DNA of 61,056 bases from Entophlyctis helioformis. Lineage: Eukaryota; Chytridiomycota; Chytridiomycetes; Chytridiales; Chytriomycetaceae. Location: positions 1-61,056 of the forward strand of contig JAHLKH010000171.1 of NCBI GenBank assembly GCA_025526915.1. The letters run 5' to 3'. Made by a program: the position numbers and the translations under genes. A model generated the notes under the pieces. That model ran no database searches. It was not told the origin of the DNA and saw only the letters and a list, made by a program, of their open reading frames with translations. Position 1 is the stretch's first letter. Each line of letters opens with the position of its first letter. Of this stretch, positions 12,061-23,795 are shown piece by piece.

Positions 12061-14313
12061 ATGACTGACAAGTGAGTGGCGGCTGGTGCATGCGTCGTGT
12101 GCGTGCAGGCGGCGTGTGTTGCGCAGAGCCCCGTCTGCTGCCTTGCGCTGTCTGCGCTGTCTGCACTGTCTGTTCAGTCTGTGCGGTCTGTGCGGTTTGT
12201 GCGGTCTGTGCAGCGGCTCTGTCGTTTGGCGCTGGGCGGGCAGCGGCGGCTGGCGGCAGCGAACGAATCGTCAACGCCAGCGGACAACGGGGCGGTCAGC
12301 GGGCGAGCACGAGGCGGGCGAGCAGCCGCAGACGGCACCGCAGGCGGGCAGGAAGCGGCCGGTGCAGAGCCGCACGGCCGAGCGTTTGTCTGCAGCGTGC
12401 GCCGTCGCACCGCTCGGCACCGCTCGGCGCCGTGAGCGTCTGTCTCACGGATCTCCTGTGTCTCGCCTGGGCAGCTCGGGCGGGCTGTCGGGCTTTCGGC
12501 TGGCTGCTTGGACTGGCTCGCTGCGGACTGCGGGCTGCTTCTGCTTGCTGGCCTCCGCACGCCTCCGCAGCAGGCTGCCGCCTCGACACCCGCCCGCTCT
12601 GCCTCCTCTGCCCCGCCTGTCCGCCTGTCCGCCCGCCCGTCGGAGCTTGCCTTTTTTTTCTGCACCGCTTTGCCCACACACACTGACGCTGCGCTGTCTG
12701 CCTCTGTGCCGTGCTGTGCATCGCAGGCCTACTGACTCTGGCCTCGAGGACATTCGCGATGGCGAAATCCAGGTGCGTCTGCCTGTCTGTCTGCCTGCCT
12801 TGCTGCCTGTCTGCCTGCCTGTCTGTCGCTGCTGCGTCCATCGTCTGACTCGAATGGCGGCCGTCTGTGCATTCACCATCGCAGACCAACTTCGACGAGC
12901 GCGCCGAGACCTTTGACGACATGAACCTCAAGAAGGACCTTCTCCGTGGTATCTTCGCCTACGGGTAAGCCCTGTCGCTGTTGCCTCCCATGCGCGCTGT
13001 CCAGCCCACCCCATCTCGAATGGACCACTCACTCTTCATCCTGCCGCGATGGTGTTTGGGTCACAGTTTCGAGCGTCCTTCGGTCATTCAGCAGCGCGCC
13101 ATTCTGCCCGTTCTCCGCCGCCACGACGTCATCGCCCAGGCTCAGTCCGGTACCGGCAAGACCGCCACCTTCTCCATCTCGATCCTCCAGTCGATCGACG
13201 AGAACCTCAAGGAGTGCCAGGCTCTTGTCCTTGCCCCCACCCGTGAGCTGGCTCAGCAGATCCAGAAGGTCGTCCTCGCCCTCGGCGACTACCTCAAGAT
13301 CGACTGCCACGCCTGCATTGGTGGCACCAACGTCCGCGAGGACTTTGAGCGCCTCCAGGCCGGCCCCCAGGTCGTTGTCGGCACCCCCGGCCGTGTCCTG
13401 GACATGATCAACCGTCGCGCTCTCCGCGCCGACAAGATCAAGATGTTCGTGCTTGACGAGGCCGATGAGATGCTCTCGCGCGGCTTCAAGGAGCAGATCT
13501 ACAACGTCTTCCAGCTCCTCCCCACCGACGTCCAGGTCGTTCTCCTGTCGGCCACCATGCCCGCCGATGTGCTCGATGTCACCAAGAGCTTCATGAACGA
13601 CCCCAAGCGCATTCTCGTCAAGCGCGATGAGCTCACCCTCGAGGGTATCAAGCAGTTCTTCATCGCTGTCGAGAAGGAGGACTGGAAGCTCGACACCCTT
13701 TGCGATCTCTACGAGACCGTCACTGTCACCCAGGCCGTCATTTTCTGCAACACCAAGAGGAAGGTCGACTGGCTCACCGAGATGATGCGCTCGCGTGACT
13801 TCACCGTGTCTGCCATGGTACGTTGCGCGCTTGTCTTTCTGCTGTGTTCTGTCCTCTCTTCTGGCACGCGCTGACAAGAGCACCCATTCCTTGGCTTGAA
13901 CACATCACAGCACGGTGAGATGACCCAGCAGGAGCGTCAGTCGATCATGAACGAGTTCCGCTCGGGCTCGTCGCGTGTCCTCATCACCACCGACCTTCTG
14001 GCCCGTGGTATCGACGTCCAGCAGGTTTCGCTCGTTATCAACTACGACCTCCCCACCAACCGCGAGAACTACATTCACCGGTAAGCCTGAGTCTTGCGCC
14101 ACTCAAACCAGCCATCCATTTAACACTTTCTGACATTTGCTGTCACGTCTTCCGCTTGTCTTGTATAGTATCGGTCGTGGTGGTCGTTTCGGTCGCAAGG
14201 GTGTTGCCATCAACTTTGTCACGACCGACGATGTCCCCATGCTCCGCGACATCGAGAAGTTCTACAACACCCAGGTCGACGAGATGCCCCTGAACATTGC
14301 CGACCTTATTTGA
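12061..14313 (+). CDS. eIF4A: Translation initiation factor eIF4A (DEAD-box RNA helicase)
   Basis: ATP-dependent RNA helicase of the cytoplasmic eIF4F complex, unwinding mRNA 5' leaders. Six exons: 12061-12071, 12727-12772, 12885-12964, 13067-13817, 13911-14080, 14169-14313, giving 400 residues, the normal family length. All core motifs are seen in order: Q motif ([12 protein letters not shown]), I (AQSGTGKT), Ia (PTRELAQQ), Ib (TPGRVLD), II (DEAD in VLDEADEML), III (SAT), IV (VIFCNT), V ([10 protein letters not shown]), VI ([13 protein letters not shown]), and the C-terminal NIADLI. The first exon is only 11 nt (M-T-D-K split by intron) and intron 1 is 655 nt, far longer than the others, which suggests a regulatory first intron. 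Codon use is strongly biased to C-ending codons, as in highly expressed genes. Its last 63 nt are repeated at 56441-56503. Confidence 0.97.
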
Positions 14314-16753
14314 TTTGACTACTGCGTCTCCTCCACCCTTGCATGCTTCCTGCTTTGCGCACCTCTCCCTCGCCTCCCTGCAGTGCTACGCGATACACCG
14401 AGTTCCCGTGCATGGTCTCTCTCTCCTCCCCCTCTCTCTCTTCTCCACATGTTGAAACAAAGTCGACTTTCATTCACTTGCTTCTTTTCCAGCGCTCTCT
14501 GGCGCAGCGCTTTCCTGATCGAGCTGGCGCCGTTCGCCTTCACGGGCCGATCCACGACTTGAACCAGCTCTCAGGCAGCATCTCAGGCAGCAGGACATCG
14601 TGCTGTGAAGCCATCGTCGCCTTCGTTTGCAGCAGCCAGACCCATGCCAAGCAACCCGCAGATCTCGCCACAAGCCTTGTTGTCGACCAACTCGACCGCA
14701 GTGAAACCCCTCAGCATTCGATCACAGCGTCGGAGTCCAGCGCAGTGAGTGCTGCATCTGCCTCGAGACGCCGTCCTCCAAGCCAAGCGGATGTCTCAAA
14801 GCATGCGGTGGTCTCGCTTGCTGGTTGTTGTGGTGGCAAAGGTGGCCGCCGCTGCAGCGACTTTGCACATGGACTTGGAGCAAACTGTTGGTGCACAAGC
14901 TTAGCGGACAGATGCCATGAGAAGAGCGGCTTCTGTCTTGGTTCGGCCCGTTTGAAGACCACCGACTTGCCACTTGCATGCATTGGTGCACTGGATGATC
15001 GAGTATCTGCTGTGTGGACATGGTTGCGCTTGCTGCGGCACGCCAACTGGCTGCCTGGCAAGATGCCAGATGCCGGATCCAGCCAGCACGGTCCAGCTCA
15101 CTTGGCAGGCATGATGGCTGCAGACGCTTGCGGCAGCTTGGCACAGCAGCGAGTGCAGCAGGCTGCCAGACAGACATCGTCTGGACACGAGCTGTGCGTC
15201 GCGGGGCTGTCTGTGCCAGCCTGTGCCACATGTGCCATCCACGCGGCTTCTGTGCTTGCCTGCTCAGCCAACATCGGGACAGCATCCACACACGCAGCAG
15301 CCAACAGCCGCCGCACGCTGTGCTACTTGCCAGGCCAGCACAACCCAGCACAACCCAGCTTAGCCCAGCCCAGCCAGCCCAGTCGGCCATCAACAGCAGC
15401 AGCAGCAGCAGACGCACGCCAGCCATCCACAGCACCCGTCTTGGCCGTCTGGTTCCATCAAGCACCACCCAGCACACACTGCCAGCAACAAGCGCCGTCG
15501 GCAGGCAGCCAGTCGGCAGCCAGTCAAGCAGCCTTTGTCCAGCAAGCGCCGTTCCCACTTCGGTGCCGTGCCGTTTGTCGCCGCCACGCTCGGCTGTCGG
15601 CTGTCAGCTGTCGGCTGTTGGCTGTCGGCTGCTGTCCACAGCCAGCGGGCCGTGCTTTCCCGTCCAGGGCAGCCGCGCGTCCCTGCCGCATGCATCGTCC
15701 TTGCACACAGTCCCCGGCGAGTCGCTTCTGTCACAGTTGGATGGATGAGTGGCAGGGATCCATCCAGCACGCTGCGACTCGACAGACACGCTCACCCGAC
15801 CTTGGCTGCAGTGGCTTTGGCCGCCCAGACCAGACCAGACAGACCAGACCAGACCAGACAGACAGACAGACAGACGGACAGACGGACAGACGGACAGACG
15901 CGTCCTTGGCATGACAACAAGTGCTCTTGTGCAAAACGCGTCTGGTGCATTCCAGCGTCCAGGGCAGCAAGGATGACGCATCCAACATACCATTCCCACG
16001 CCACAGCAGCAGCCTTGCCATGCCGCGCAGGATCGAGGAACAGTCATGCAGCGGCTCACCGGCCTTGAGCAGCCGCTTCCTGTCCCCACGATAGGGCATC
16101 CCGAGCTTGCCTTGTGCCGTCTCCACAGCAACCCCGTTTGTTGCCATGGCAACCGCGACAACCAACCAGTCAGCCAGTCAGCCAGATACACTCGCCCGCT
16201 GCCATGCTCCGGGAGGGACCAGTGCATGGAAATGGCAACGGCAGCGGCAGCAGCGGACACCTCGGACGGCACTGGACGTGTCCCGCATTCCTCTGTGGCT
16301 GCAGCAGAACCGCCGTCACGCTCTCGTTGGTCCTGCTGCAACCACAAGGCGGAGCGGATCCTGTTGCTGTGTAGACATTGGGCAAGTGGCAACGGCGCCG
16401 TTCTCGCCCGCCCTGTGCATGGAATAGCAAGGAATGCAGGCAAGCTCACGCAAGCGTGGCCAACAGCTGCCAGCCAGCCAGCCAGCCAGCTACTCATCCA
16501 TCCGCTCGTGTGCTCGCGGCTCATGGGACTGCTCAAGACAACGCAGGACAGGACAGGACATCGAGAAGGGATGCAGACAAACGGACCAAGACCGCCTCGT
16601 ACAACGCGACCTGAACCCCCATCTGCCGCCGTGCTTGCAGGTGCAGCGCAAGTGCAAGTGCAAGTGCAACAGGAACCTGCCGACCCAGGCTTGCTCACTG
16701 CCCGCTCACCACGCGTCTGACCACACGGCTTGCCTGAGCCAAGCCAGAGCACC
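14314..16753. other. Duplicated non-coding stretch upstream of the left paralogue
   Basis: Between eIF4A and the left copy of the unknown gene. It is rich in CAGCC/CCAGA/GACAG simple repeats. A 523-codon plus-strand ORF (14343-15914) is present but its frame is not kept in the right arm, so I do not call it a gene. Probably eIF4A 3'UTR followed by promoter/leader of the 16754 gene. Confidence 0.55.
15828..15900. repeat. Interrupted CCAGA / GACAG / GGACAGAC repeats
   Basis: Mixed short repeats equivalent to the long pure pentamer array at 54851-54940 in the other arm. Here only a few CCAGA units remain, interspersed with GACA units and four GGACAGAC-like units. Confidence 0.85.
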
Positions 16754-16847
16754 ATGCTCCGCTGCATCCGCGACACCGCACGCGGGATCCTACCATCATG
16801 TTTCTTGCACGGCGTGGGGATTGAGCGGTCGGAGTTGGTCGGCAAAC

Positions 16848-16906
<59 letters not shown>

Positions 16907-18802
16907 TCGGATGACGAGGATGGCGACTCAGAGATGGTCGCTGGTGATCCCTGGCTCGGCGCACACGAGGTGCATCATGACGAAGATGTTCAAATGGTTG
17001 TGGCAGATGCTCACACTGGAGCTATGCCACAACCATTGGCATCAGCAGCCGCACCGCTATCCACATCGTCACCGTTGGCTCCCTCACCGTCGCCACCGTC
17101 ACCTGCACTAGCACCGTCCGTTGCCGTGACAAATCCTCTCTTCGACCTCTTTGGTGAGGAGGACGAGGAGGACGACGTGATGGATGACGGCGGTAGCTGG
17201 GCTGGCGACATTGAAATCGAGCACTCGCAAGGCCAAGGTAGGTCGCATTGTCTTGATGGATCTGCCTGGCTGTTGTTTGTGTTGACTGATGCATGATTGA
17301 CGCGGTTGTTTGCATGCAACGGTGTACATCTGATACTGCAGCAGATGCCGGCCATGGAGCTGCGCGGCCGCCGTCCTCGCACTCACTCTCGCACTCGCAC
17401 TCGCTCTTGAACTCGCTCCCGCTCTCGCTCTCGCTCTCGGAACCGGCTCCCACACTCGCACTCGCTCCTCAAACAGTCGATGAACCATCACTGCCTTTCC
17501 TCTTTGAGGAGGAGGAAGAGGAGGTCGTCGAGGAGGGCGAGGGGCTCGCTGGCGTCGAGCATGGCAGTAGCTGGGTTCGCGAAATGGAGGTCGAGCACTC
17601 GCAAGGCCAAGGTAGGTCGCATTGTCTTGATGGATCTGCCTGGCTGTTGTTTGCGTTGACTGATGCATGATTGACGCGGTTGTTTGCATGCAACGGTGTA
17701 CATCTGATACTGCAGCAGATGCCGGCCATGGAGCTGCGCGGCCGCCGTCCTCGCTCTCACTCTCGCCCTCGCACTCGCTCTTGAACTCGCTCCCGCTCTC
17801 GCTCTCGCTCTCGGAACCGGCTCCCACACTCGCACTCGCTCCTCAAACAGTTGATGATCCTTCACTGCCTTTCCTCTTTGAGGAGGAGGAAGAGGAGGTC
17901 GTCGAGGAGGGCGAGGGGCTCGCTGGCGTCGAGCATGGCAGTAGCTGGGTTCGCGAAATGGAGGTCGAGCACTCGCAAGGCCAAGGTAGGTCGCATTGTC
18001 TTGATGGATCTGCCTGGCTGTTGTTTGCGTTGACTGATGCATGATTGACGCGGTTGTTTGCATGCAACGGTGCACATCTGATACTGCAGCAGATGCCGGC
18101 CATGGAGCTGCGCGGCCGCCGTCCTCGCTCTCGCCCTCGCACTCGCACTCGGAACCGCCACCTGAACTGGCACCCACACCTCGACCAGGTCGTAAGCGCG
18201 GAGCGGTCGAGGATTGCACTGAGGGTGGCGTCAAGCGCCTGCGATCCGGCCAAGACGTGGCCTCCAGCATGACTGTGATGTTTGCGACAACATCATCAAC
18301 AGTCGGCTTGGTGGCCACTGCCGCATCCGCACCGCTGCCCACACCGTCGGTAGCAGCAGCAGCAGAAGCAGCAGCAGTCTCACCAGCCAGTAACGCGGCT
18401 GGTGAGGCTAGCTCCTCGCTCGCATTGCCGCCGCCATCCTCGCCGCCATCCTCGCCGCCGCCCCCGCTTCTCCCGCAGTTGGATCAGGTGGAGCAACACG
18501 AACAGGAGCCGCAGCCGATGCTTCCAAGAGTGCGACTTGCAGATGACGCTAGCATTCGGCCGATGCTTCCACGGTCAGTCAGACGGCGGATCGAATACAT
18601 CGCCCCAGTGTCGGCCAGAAGACACGTCCAGGCTCGCATGCGCGTCCGCGAACGATCACGTCAAAGGAGAAGCAATACTGGTGATGGTGCGTCTTGCCTT
18701 CCCTCTGACTGTCTGGCTGCCTTGTTGACGCATGGCTGACATGGGTTGCTGCGTCTGTGCGTTTCAGGGAGTTATTCATGGGCGGCACAGTGGAAGAGGT
18801 AG
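16754..18802 (+). CDS. Unrecognised acidic poly-Ser protein, short (membrane-less) paralogue
   Basis: Family not recognised. Proposed exons: 16754-17237, 17342-17611, 17716-17985, 18090-18686, 18768-18802, all phase 1-1 joins, 551 residues. The N-terminus (MLRCIRDTARGILPS...VGKR) runs straight into a tract of about 20 Ser, then DDEDGDSE and an acidic/Pro-rich region. Two near-identical copies of a 90-residue exon follow, each with a Ser/Leu-rich part and an EEEEEE block. The last large exon holds basic NLS-like stretches (GRKRG, VKRLRSG) and many Arg (RSVRRRIEY, RERSRQRR). No membrane segment is present, unlike the paralogue at 50383-53920, from which it differs by loss of everything between two Ser tracts. 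The terminal 35-nt exon is the least certain part. Likely nuclear if expressed; that is inference from composition. Confidence 0.6.
16848..16907. repeat. (CAG)n tract encoding poly-Ser, left arm
   Basis: About 20 uninterrupted CAG/AGC units in the Ser frame. This is the junction at which the sequence switches from that flanking the distal tract (53797-53828) to that flanking the proximal tract (51899-51937) of the right arm. Confidence 0.95.
17238..18089 (+). repeat. 374-bp tandem exon-plus-intron repeat, left arm
   Basis: Splice donors GTAGGTCGCATTG occur at 17238, 17612 and 17986, exactly 374 bp apart. Each unit is a 104-nt intron plus a 270-nt exon whose phases are both 1, so units can be added or lost without breaking frame. 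The left arm has three introns and two complete exon units; the right arm has two introns and one exon unit. Confidence 0.93.
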
Positions 18803-19374
18803 CGAACATGGCTCGTGAACGGCAGACTTTGCTTGACCATGTGCATTTATGGGCACAAGCGCGATGACGGTCTCGGATCAGCGCTGTGTTTCCACAGACG
18901 GCACAGACGGCTCTGCTCTTGTTGGCCAGACGAGAATGAAATGCCCTTGCCATAGTCGTCTTGTCTCTTTGGCCGTGGCGCAGAGTGTGATTGGCGTGGC
19001 TGCCATGACGGTGGACACAAACCCAGCGGACAGATGCCCTGCGCACACATACTCATGCGGCAGTGCGCAGATGATGCCAGCCAGGAACTCAATGTCGCTG
19101 CCTGCATGATCACACACGATCGATCAGCACGCCGCGTCCGCAAACATGAGTGGCAGTGGGTTAGGTGCTAGCAGCCATTGATGCGACTTTGAGTTACTTG
19201 GGCTTTCTGGCTTTGGCGCCAGGTGTGGCAGGTGCATCATGCAAACGCAGCCATCTAGTTGCATGCAAGAGCAAGACCAGGAGAACAAGGATCGCCTTCC
19301 ATCCAGCAGCTTTATTTCGCATCTTGCATGGAGCCAGGGATCCTTCTGATCAACCAAACGCGCCACGCCAATCC
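18803..19374. other. Duplicated stretch between the left paralogue and polymerase eta
   Basis: Conserved in both arms (18803-19361 with 49821-50382). Short ORFs of 80-90 codons are open in both arms on both strands, but I recognise no domain and the few substitutions do not favour one frame. Holds the AATAAA signal of polymerase eta on the minus strand. Confidence 0.45.
19311..19316 (-). terminator. AATAAA polyadenylation signal of polymerase eta
   Basis: AATAAA on the minus strand 59 nt past the polymerase eta stop codon. It lies inside the duplicated segment, so the same signal in the other arm serves UTP20 at the same distance. Confidence 0.65.
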
Positions 19375-21933
19375 CTACTGTGGATGAAAGAAGTCGGTCA
19401 TCTTGGGCATCTTACTGCTCTCACTGTTTGGCTTGGTTCTTTTTCCCTTGTTTGCGGCACCATCCTTCGCCTTGCGGGATCTCTTGGCTGCTGACGCTGC
19501 TGTTGTCTTGGTCGTGTGCCGACGTTCGTCCAACACTTGTGGTTGCTGCTGTGCTGCTGTTGCCGACAAAGACTGTGCAAAATGAAAGTCGCTGTGCTCT
19601 TGCAAACTTTGGTCGTCCAATGCTACTCTTTCACCGCACACCTCACAGACTGTGGCCGCGCTATCGCCATCGACGACGACATTGGCGAGATCTCCAAGAC
19701 TGGCTGTTGCCGCTGACTCTCCGTCAATGCTAAAGTCTTGATCGCGAGCAACCTCGCACCGCGCTAACTCAGTGTCTTGCACGGCAGTCTCGTCTCCTTT
19801 GTTGGCCGTCTCATGGACTGTGCTGTTTTCCCCAGCTTTGAGCCATGTCGCCAACATCGGCCCACCATTTTCGAGTGTTTCAAGGCCAGATGCTGTCAGG
19901 GACAGTTGGTGGCAAGGGTAACGGGCGGCCTCCGCGACCAGCAGTGCCCATGCTTTGGACGTGATCGTATCAGGCGACAGAAGCTGTGATCGCGACGGAA
20001 ACGCGCATGACTTGGACCGCTCTGCAAGCTGCGAAACAGTCTTGTAATGAAGCTGCATTCATGGATGACAGCACACGTAGTTCAGCAGCTGAAAGCGCAA
20101 GCGGGATCGTGGACAACCTACAATCAGTCGCCTGGGCCAGCGCTGGCTGGCTTCGTATTCATCCAACACGCGGCAGTACAGATCGGCAGCCAGAACTCCC
20201 AGCCATCGTTGGGATCCAGCATCGTCTGTCAATGCAGGCCGCAGACTCTTGCATGCCGCCATGGTCTTTGTCGCCTTCCGTTCTTGCACTGCATGGATGC
20301 ATGCACACCGTCAGCAAGAGCGCAAAGACAAGATGTCTACATTCATACAAGAACTGCGATCATACCTTGTGCTGTGCACATTCCACGACAGATTGAATAC
20401 AGCCACCGCCCTTGCTCGTTTCCCAGACGCTGAACCATAGCCGATTCTGAAAACTCCCTGGAAATGCGGTTGCACGTGCCCATAGTCAGCAGCATGGCAT
20501 TGTAGCCATGAGCAGCACTGGCAGGCACGCATAGAGGCATCAATTAGATACTGGCTTCTTTACCACAGATCCGATGCAAGTGTGACCTGAAACTTGTCTG
20601 TTACATCAGCCCCTAGCTTGCCTGGAATGAAGACAGTCAATTGCGTTCACTGCGAGCCATAAGGCAGACCATGCATACTCATCCGTGCCTCACCTCCGAG
20701 ACCTCGTATCTTGGTCATTGGGACCGTCTTCATAAAATCGCCAACGCTCTCGTGGCGGACCACAGTCTTCGCTCACGATATACATGTCAGTTTGTCTGGA
20801 CGCCATTTGATGGACATTGTGCTCATAGCGCACCTGCTTGTTGGGCTTATTGACTGCAGACACTAGCTTAGCTAGCGTCTTGTTGTGCGCGATTCCAGTC
20901 GAACAAGTATATCCAAGCTCGTCAACCATTCTCGCGCGAATCTGGCGGCTGATCTGTGCACCAATAAAGAGCTGGACATCGCGCCATCCCTTGGATGCCG
21001 ACACTGTCGAGCCTGCTTGGAAAGTGTCACTGTCCCACACGACAATAGGTACAATCTCGTTGTCCAGCGTATCCTGGGCTGTGCCAGTCATGCATGGATC
21101 TTGCGGGTCTTGAGCTCGGACGCGTCCATCGTACATCCGCTGCAACCCGGCCAGTCCATGCGTTTCAATAAGATCATTGACTTGAGCCGTGATGTCGAGA
21201 TACGCCTCGTCGATGGACGCGCGCTCAAACTTGCCGCCTGCCTTGGCCAACACGGCCATGACTTTGGCACTCGCTCGTCTGGCGAATGCACACGATCCCA
21301 TCGAACAGTCAGGCGATCGGCGAGCCATGCACAACATTCCTGATGTTGCCAAGAGGCTGTTCGTACCGATAGACTTCCAATGAGACCTTGTGCGTTTTGG
21401 GTGACACGCCATACTCGTGGTACTTTGCCTCTGAGTCGCCTTCCTTTAGCGTCGCCACTTGCGTCGAGTGCCGTGGGCCACAGATCAGCCATGTGCCAGC
21501 CGGCCTCTGACGCTGTCAATGCACTGACATGCGAGGCCTCACCATGCACAAGCCGCAGGTCTGGAGAAATGCACGAGCGATGGCAGCCAGTCAGCGATCC
21601 AGCGATGAATGTGCCGGGCATGCCGCATGCAGATTGTCCCGAGATTGTCCAGACAGGCACACCCTTGGGCACAGCCCTCTCGGTCGCGGACGTACTTGGG
21701 CAGAGCCTGCGGGCGTCGTCGATTGTGCAGTGGCGCTTGATGCCAGCGGCTCGAGCGGCGTAGTTGACGGCGATGATGCTGTTCCACTGCTGCACGCACA
21801 GCGGCTGGCTCGGAGGCAGCCCAAGCCGGACCTGCTCCACTTGAGCATAGAAGGCGTCCAGGTCGGCATGGATGATGACTCGCGCACCTGCCGCCGCCTG
21901 TTTGGCCATCGGCCGGCAGCCCACCTCCTGCAT
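19375..21933 (-). CDS. RAD30: DNA polymerase eta (Y-family translesion polymerase)
   Basis: Translesion DNA polymerase that copies past UV photoproducts at stalled forks. N-terminal catalytic block IHADLDAFYAQVE (metal-binding Asp), then IIAVNYAARAAGI, RLVHG, HKVSLEVYR, and the second catalytic motif RASIDEAYLDIT (about 21200). The thumb/little-finger part follows (STGIAHNKTLAKL, TKIRGLGG, KLGADVTDKFQ, QRLGNEQGRWLY). The C-terminal exon (19375 to about 20058) carries a C-x2-C...H-x3-H UBZ finger (CEVCGERV...HSDFH, about 19590-19670), basic NLS-like sequence, and a terminal PIP box KMTDFFHPQ for PCNA. At least nine exons; not every border was fixed. The start could be 21909 (MAKQ), 21933 or 21963. 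It ends immediately beside the segmental duplication. Confidence 0.92.
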
Positions 21934-22045
21934 CGTCGCATCAAGCCATCGCCTTCTTGTCACGTGACCTGGTCAGGTGACCTTGGCGGTCTTTGACTTT
22001 TCGCTCACTTCGCCATCTTCGTCTTCTGTCAAGCAAGCAGACGGG

Positions 22046-23795
22046 ATGGTTCGTGACGCCGCAGGCTGCCCTTCTTATGGCGGCACACGCAGGCTGACTG
22101 GCTGACTGGCTGACTGGCTGGACATCACCGACTGCCGCTCCAGTTCAACGGTGAATACGACGACAACGGGTTCCCGCCGTCCTTTGGGCGACGTCCACAG
22201 CGCGAGTTTGTGAGTGGTGCTGGACCGCCGAGACCCTGGCCAGTGTACTTGGCGTGTCTGCCGTGCTCACCTGCTGGCCGACTGCGTGTGCGTGGCCGAC
22301 TGCCTGTCCGACAGAAAGAAATGTACCGGTGCTTCTCCATCTCGATGCTGCCTGGCAACGAGAAGCCTGCCGCCAACTTTGGTGGCAAGGGTAAGCCATC
22401 GTGAATGCAACAGGTTGTGTATCTGGCTGGCTGGCTGACTGAAACACAATGTCTGAACGGCTGGCTCGATGCGATCATGCGTGCGCAGTCTTTCTGCCTC
22501 CATCTGCCCTTGCCAAGCTCTGTGAGTAGTCACGACTCCACTTGTGACGATCGATCTCAGATCCACCGTCATTGCCGCGCTAACTGTCCGCCGTGCACTC
22601 CTTTTACAGCGAGTCTGCACATCGAGTACCCAATGCTGTTCGAGATCAGGAATGACGCCGCAGCCAAGACCACACACGCAGGTGTCCTCGAGTTTACTGC
22701 CGACGAAGGCCGTATCTACATCCCAAACTGGGTAAGCATTTTTGGACAGACGCGCTGCATCTGCACCTTGGCTGGCCGCCACATGCTGACCTTTGCGATT
22801 GCAAAAGATGATGCAATCCCTCCTGCTTCAGGAAGGCCAGATTGTGCAGATCAAGAGTACATCGCTGCCGCTCGGCAAGTTTGTCAAGATCCAGCCACAG
22901 TCGGTCGATTTTCTGGACATCACAGACCCAAAGGCGGTGCTGGAGCAGGCCATGCGGTCCTTTTCGACCCTGACTCCCGGCGATATCATCACCATCAGCT
23001 ACAACTCTTCGCTCTTTGACATTCTCGTCATGGAAATCAAGCCTGAGGGCCCAGGTATCTCCATCATCGAGACTGATCTCGAGGTACACCTTCTGTGACT
23101 TTGCGCGGCTGCTGTTGCGATCACATGCTGACCATAGATTTGGGAACAGGTCGACTTTGCTGCTCCCCTTGGCTACAAAGAGCCGGAGCGACCCAAGCAG
23201 AACGCAGGCTCAAAGCAGGTGAGCACGAGTGTACCTGAGCCCTGAATTGTCCATTGGCAATGAAACGGTGCTGAACAGGGATGTGGGGGGCTCGCATCAT
23301 GGCACGCAGCCGCAGAATGCCACCAGCATCGAAGAGCATACTGTCAAGGCTGCAGACTCGTTCCATGCGTTCAAGGGCTCTGGCCAGCGACTGAGCGGCA
23401 AGGCAGAGGTGACGGGATCGTATGGCGCCAAGCAGACCACCGGCACGGAAGCGTCTGAAAGCAACGCGACAGGCACGGCACCCCCTGCGCTTCGTCTCCC
23501 GCCTGGCAAGCTGTTTTTCGGATACCCAGTCGTGCCTGTCAAGGGCAAAGACGGCACAGAGTCAGCCAAGGCAGCCGAGGTCGGTGCTTGTCTGCTCTCT
23601 TTGCTTGCAGCCCGCCTGTGCCCTGTTGGTGCCTGTCGGTTGCAGCGCTGACGCGTACTGTTTGGAAACTCGATGGTTTTATAGGGACCTCACTTTGCTG
23701 GAGCAGGACAGACGCTGCGCTCGGCACGCAAGAGCAACTCCAAGCCAGCGTCATCGACGGACGTTGGGGCAGCCGGCGGAAGCAGCAGCAAATAG
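22046..23795 (+). CDS. UFD1: Ubiquitin fusion degradation protein Ufd1 (Cdc48/p97 cofactor)
   Basis: With Npl4 it recruits ubiquitylated substrates to the Cdc48 ATPase for extraction and proteasomal degradation. Eight exons: 22046-22048, 22144-22209, 22315-22390, 22610-22731, 22808-23083, 23150-23218, 23310-23579, 23685-23795, total 330 residues, normal for the family. Exon 1 is just the ATG, followed by GTTCGT. Recognisable blocks: YRCFSISML, the double-psi barrel (QEGQIVQIKSTSLPLG, FVKIQPQSVDFLDITD, LRSF-like AMRSFSTLTPGD, GISIIETDLEVDF), and the C-terminal FKGSGQRLSGK and KLFFGYPVVP that bind Cdc48/Npl4 in homologues. The donor at 23580 (GTCGGT) is weak. Confidence 0.93.

Larger units (their letters stand above)
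14252..19361 (+). repeat. Left arm of large inverted segmental duplication
   Basis: About 5.1 kb that recurs in inverted orientation at 49821-56503. The match begins inside the last coding exon of eIF4A (CATCGAGAAGTTC) and ends about 14 nt before the polymerase eta stop codon. The arms differ by small indels, simple-repeat length, one extra 374-bp unit in the left arm, and a 1.86-kb deletion in the left arm between two CAG tracts. In the roughly 280 bp I compared by eye around 18890-19170 there were only about four mismatches and one short indel, so the duplication looks recent. Confidence 0.93.

Noticed and set aside
14343..15914. 523-codon plus-strand ORF in the left arm
   Set aside because: The same frame is broken in the near-identical right arm by indels not divisible by three, composition is repeat-driven, and no domain is seen.
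15604..16845. 413-codon minus-strand ORF in the left arm
   Set aside because: Antisense to the duplicated upstream region, with low-complexity Cys/Ser content from repeats; the frame is not shared over its length with the right arm.
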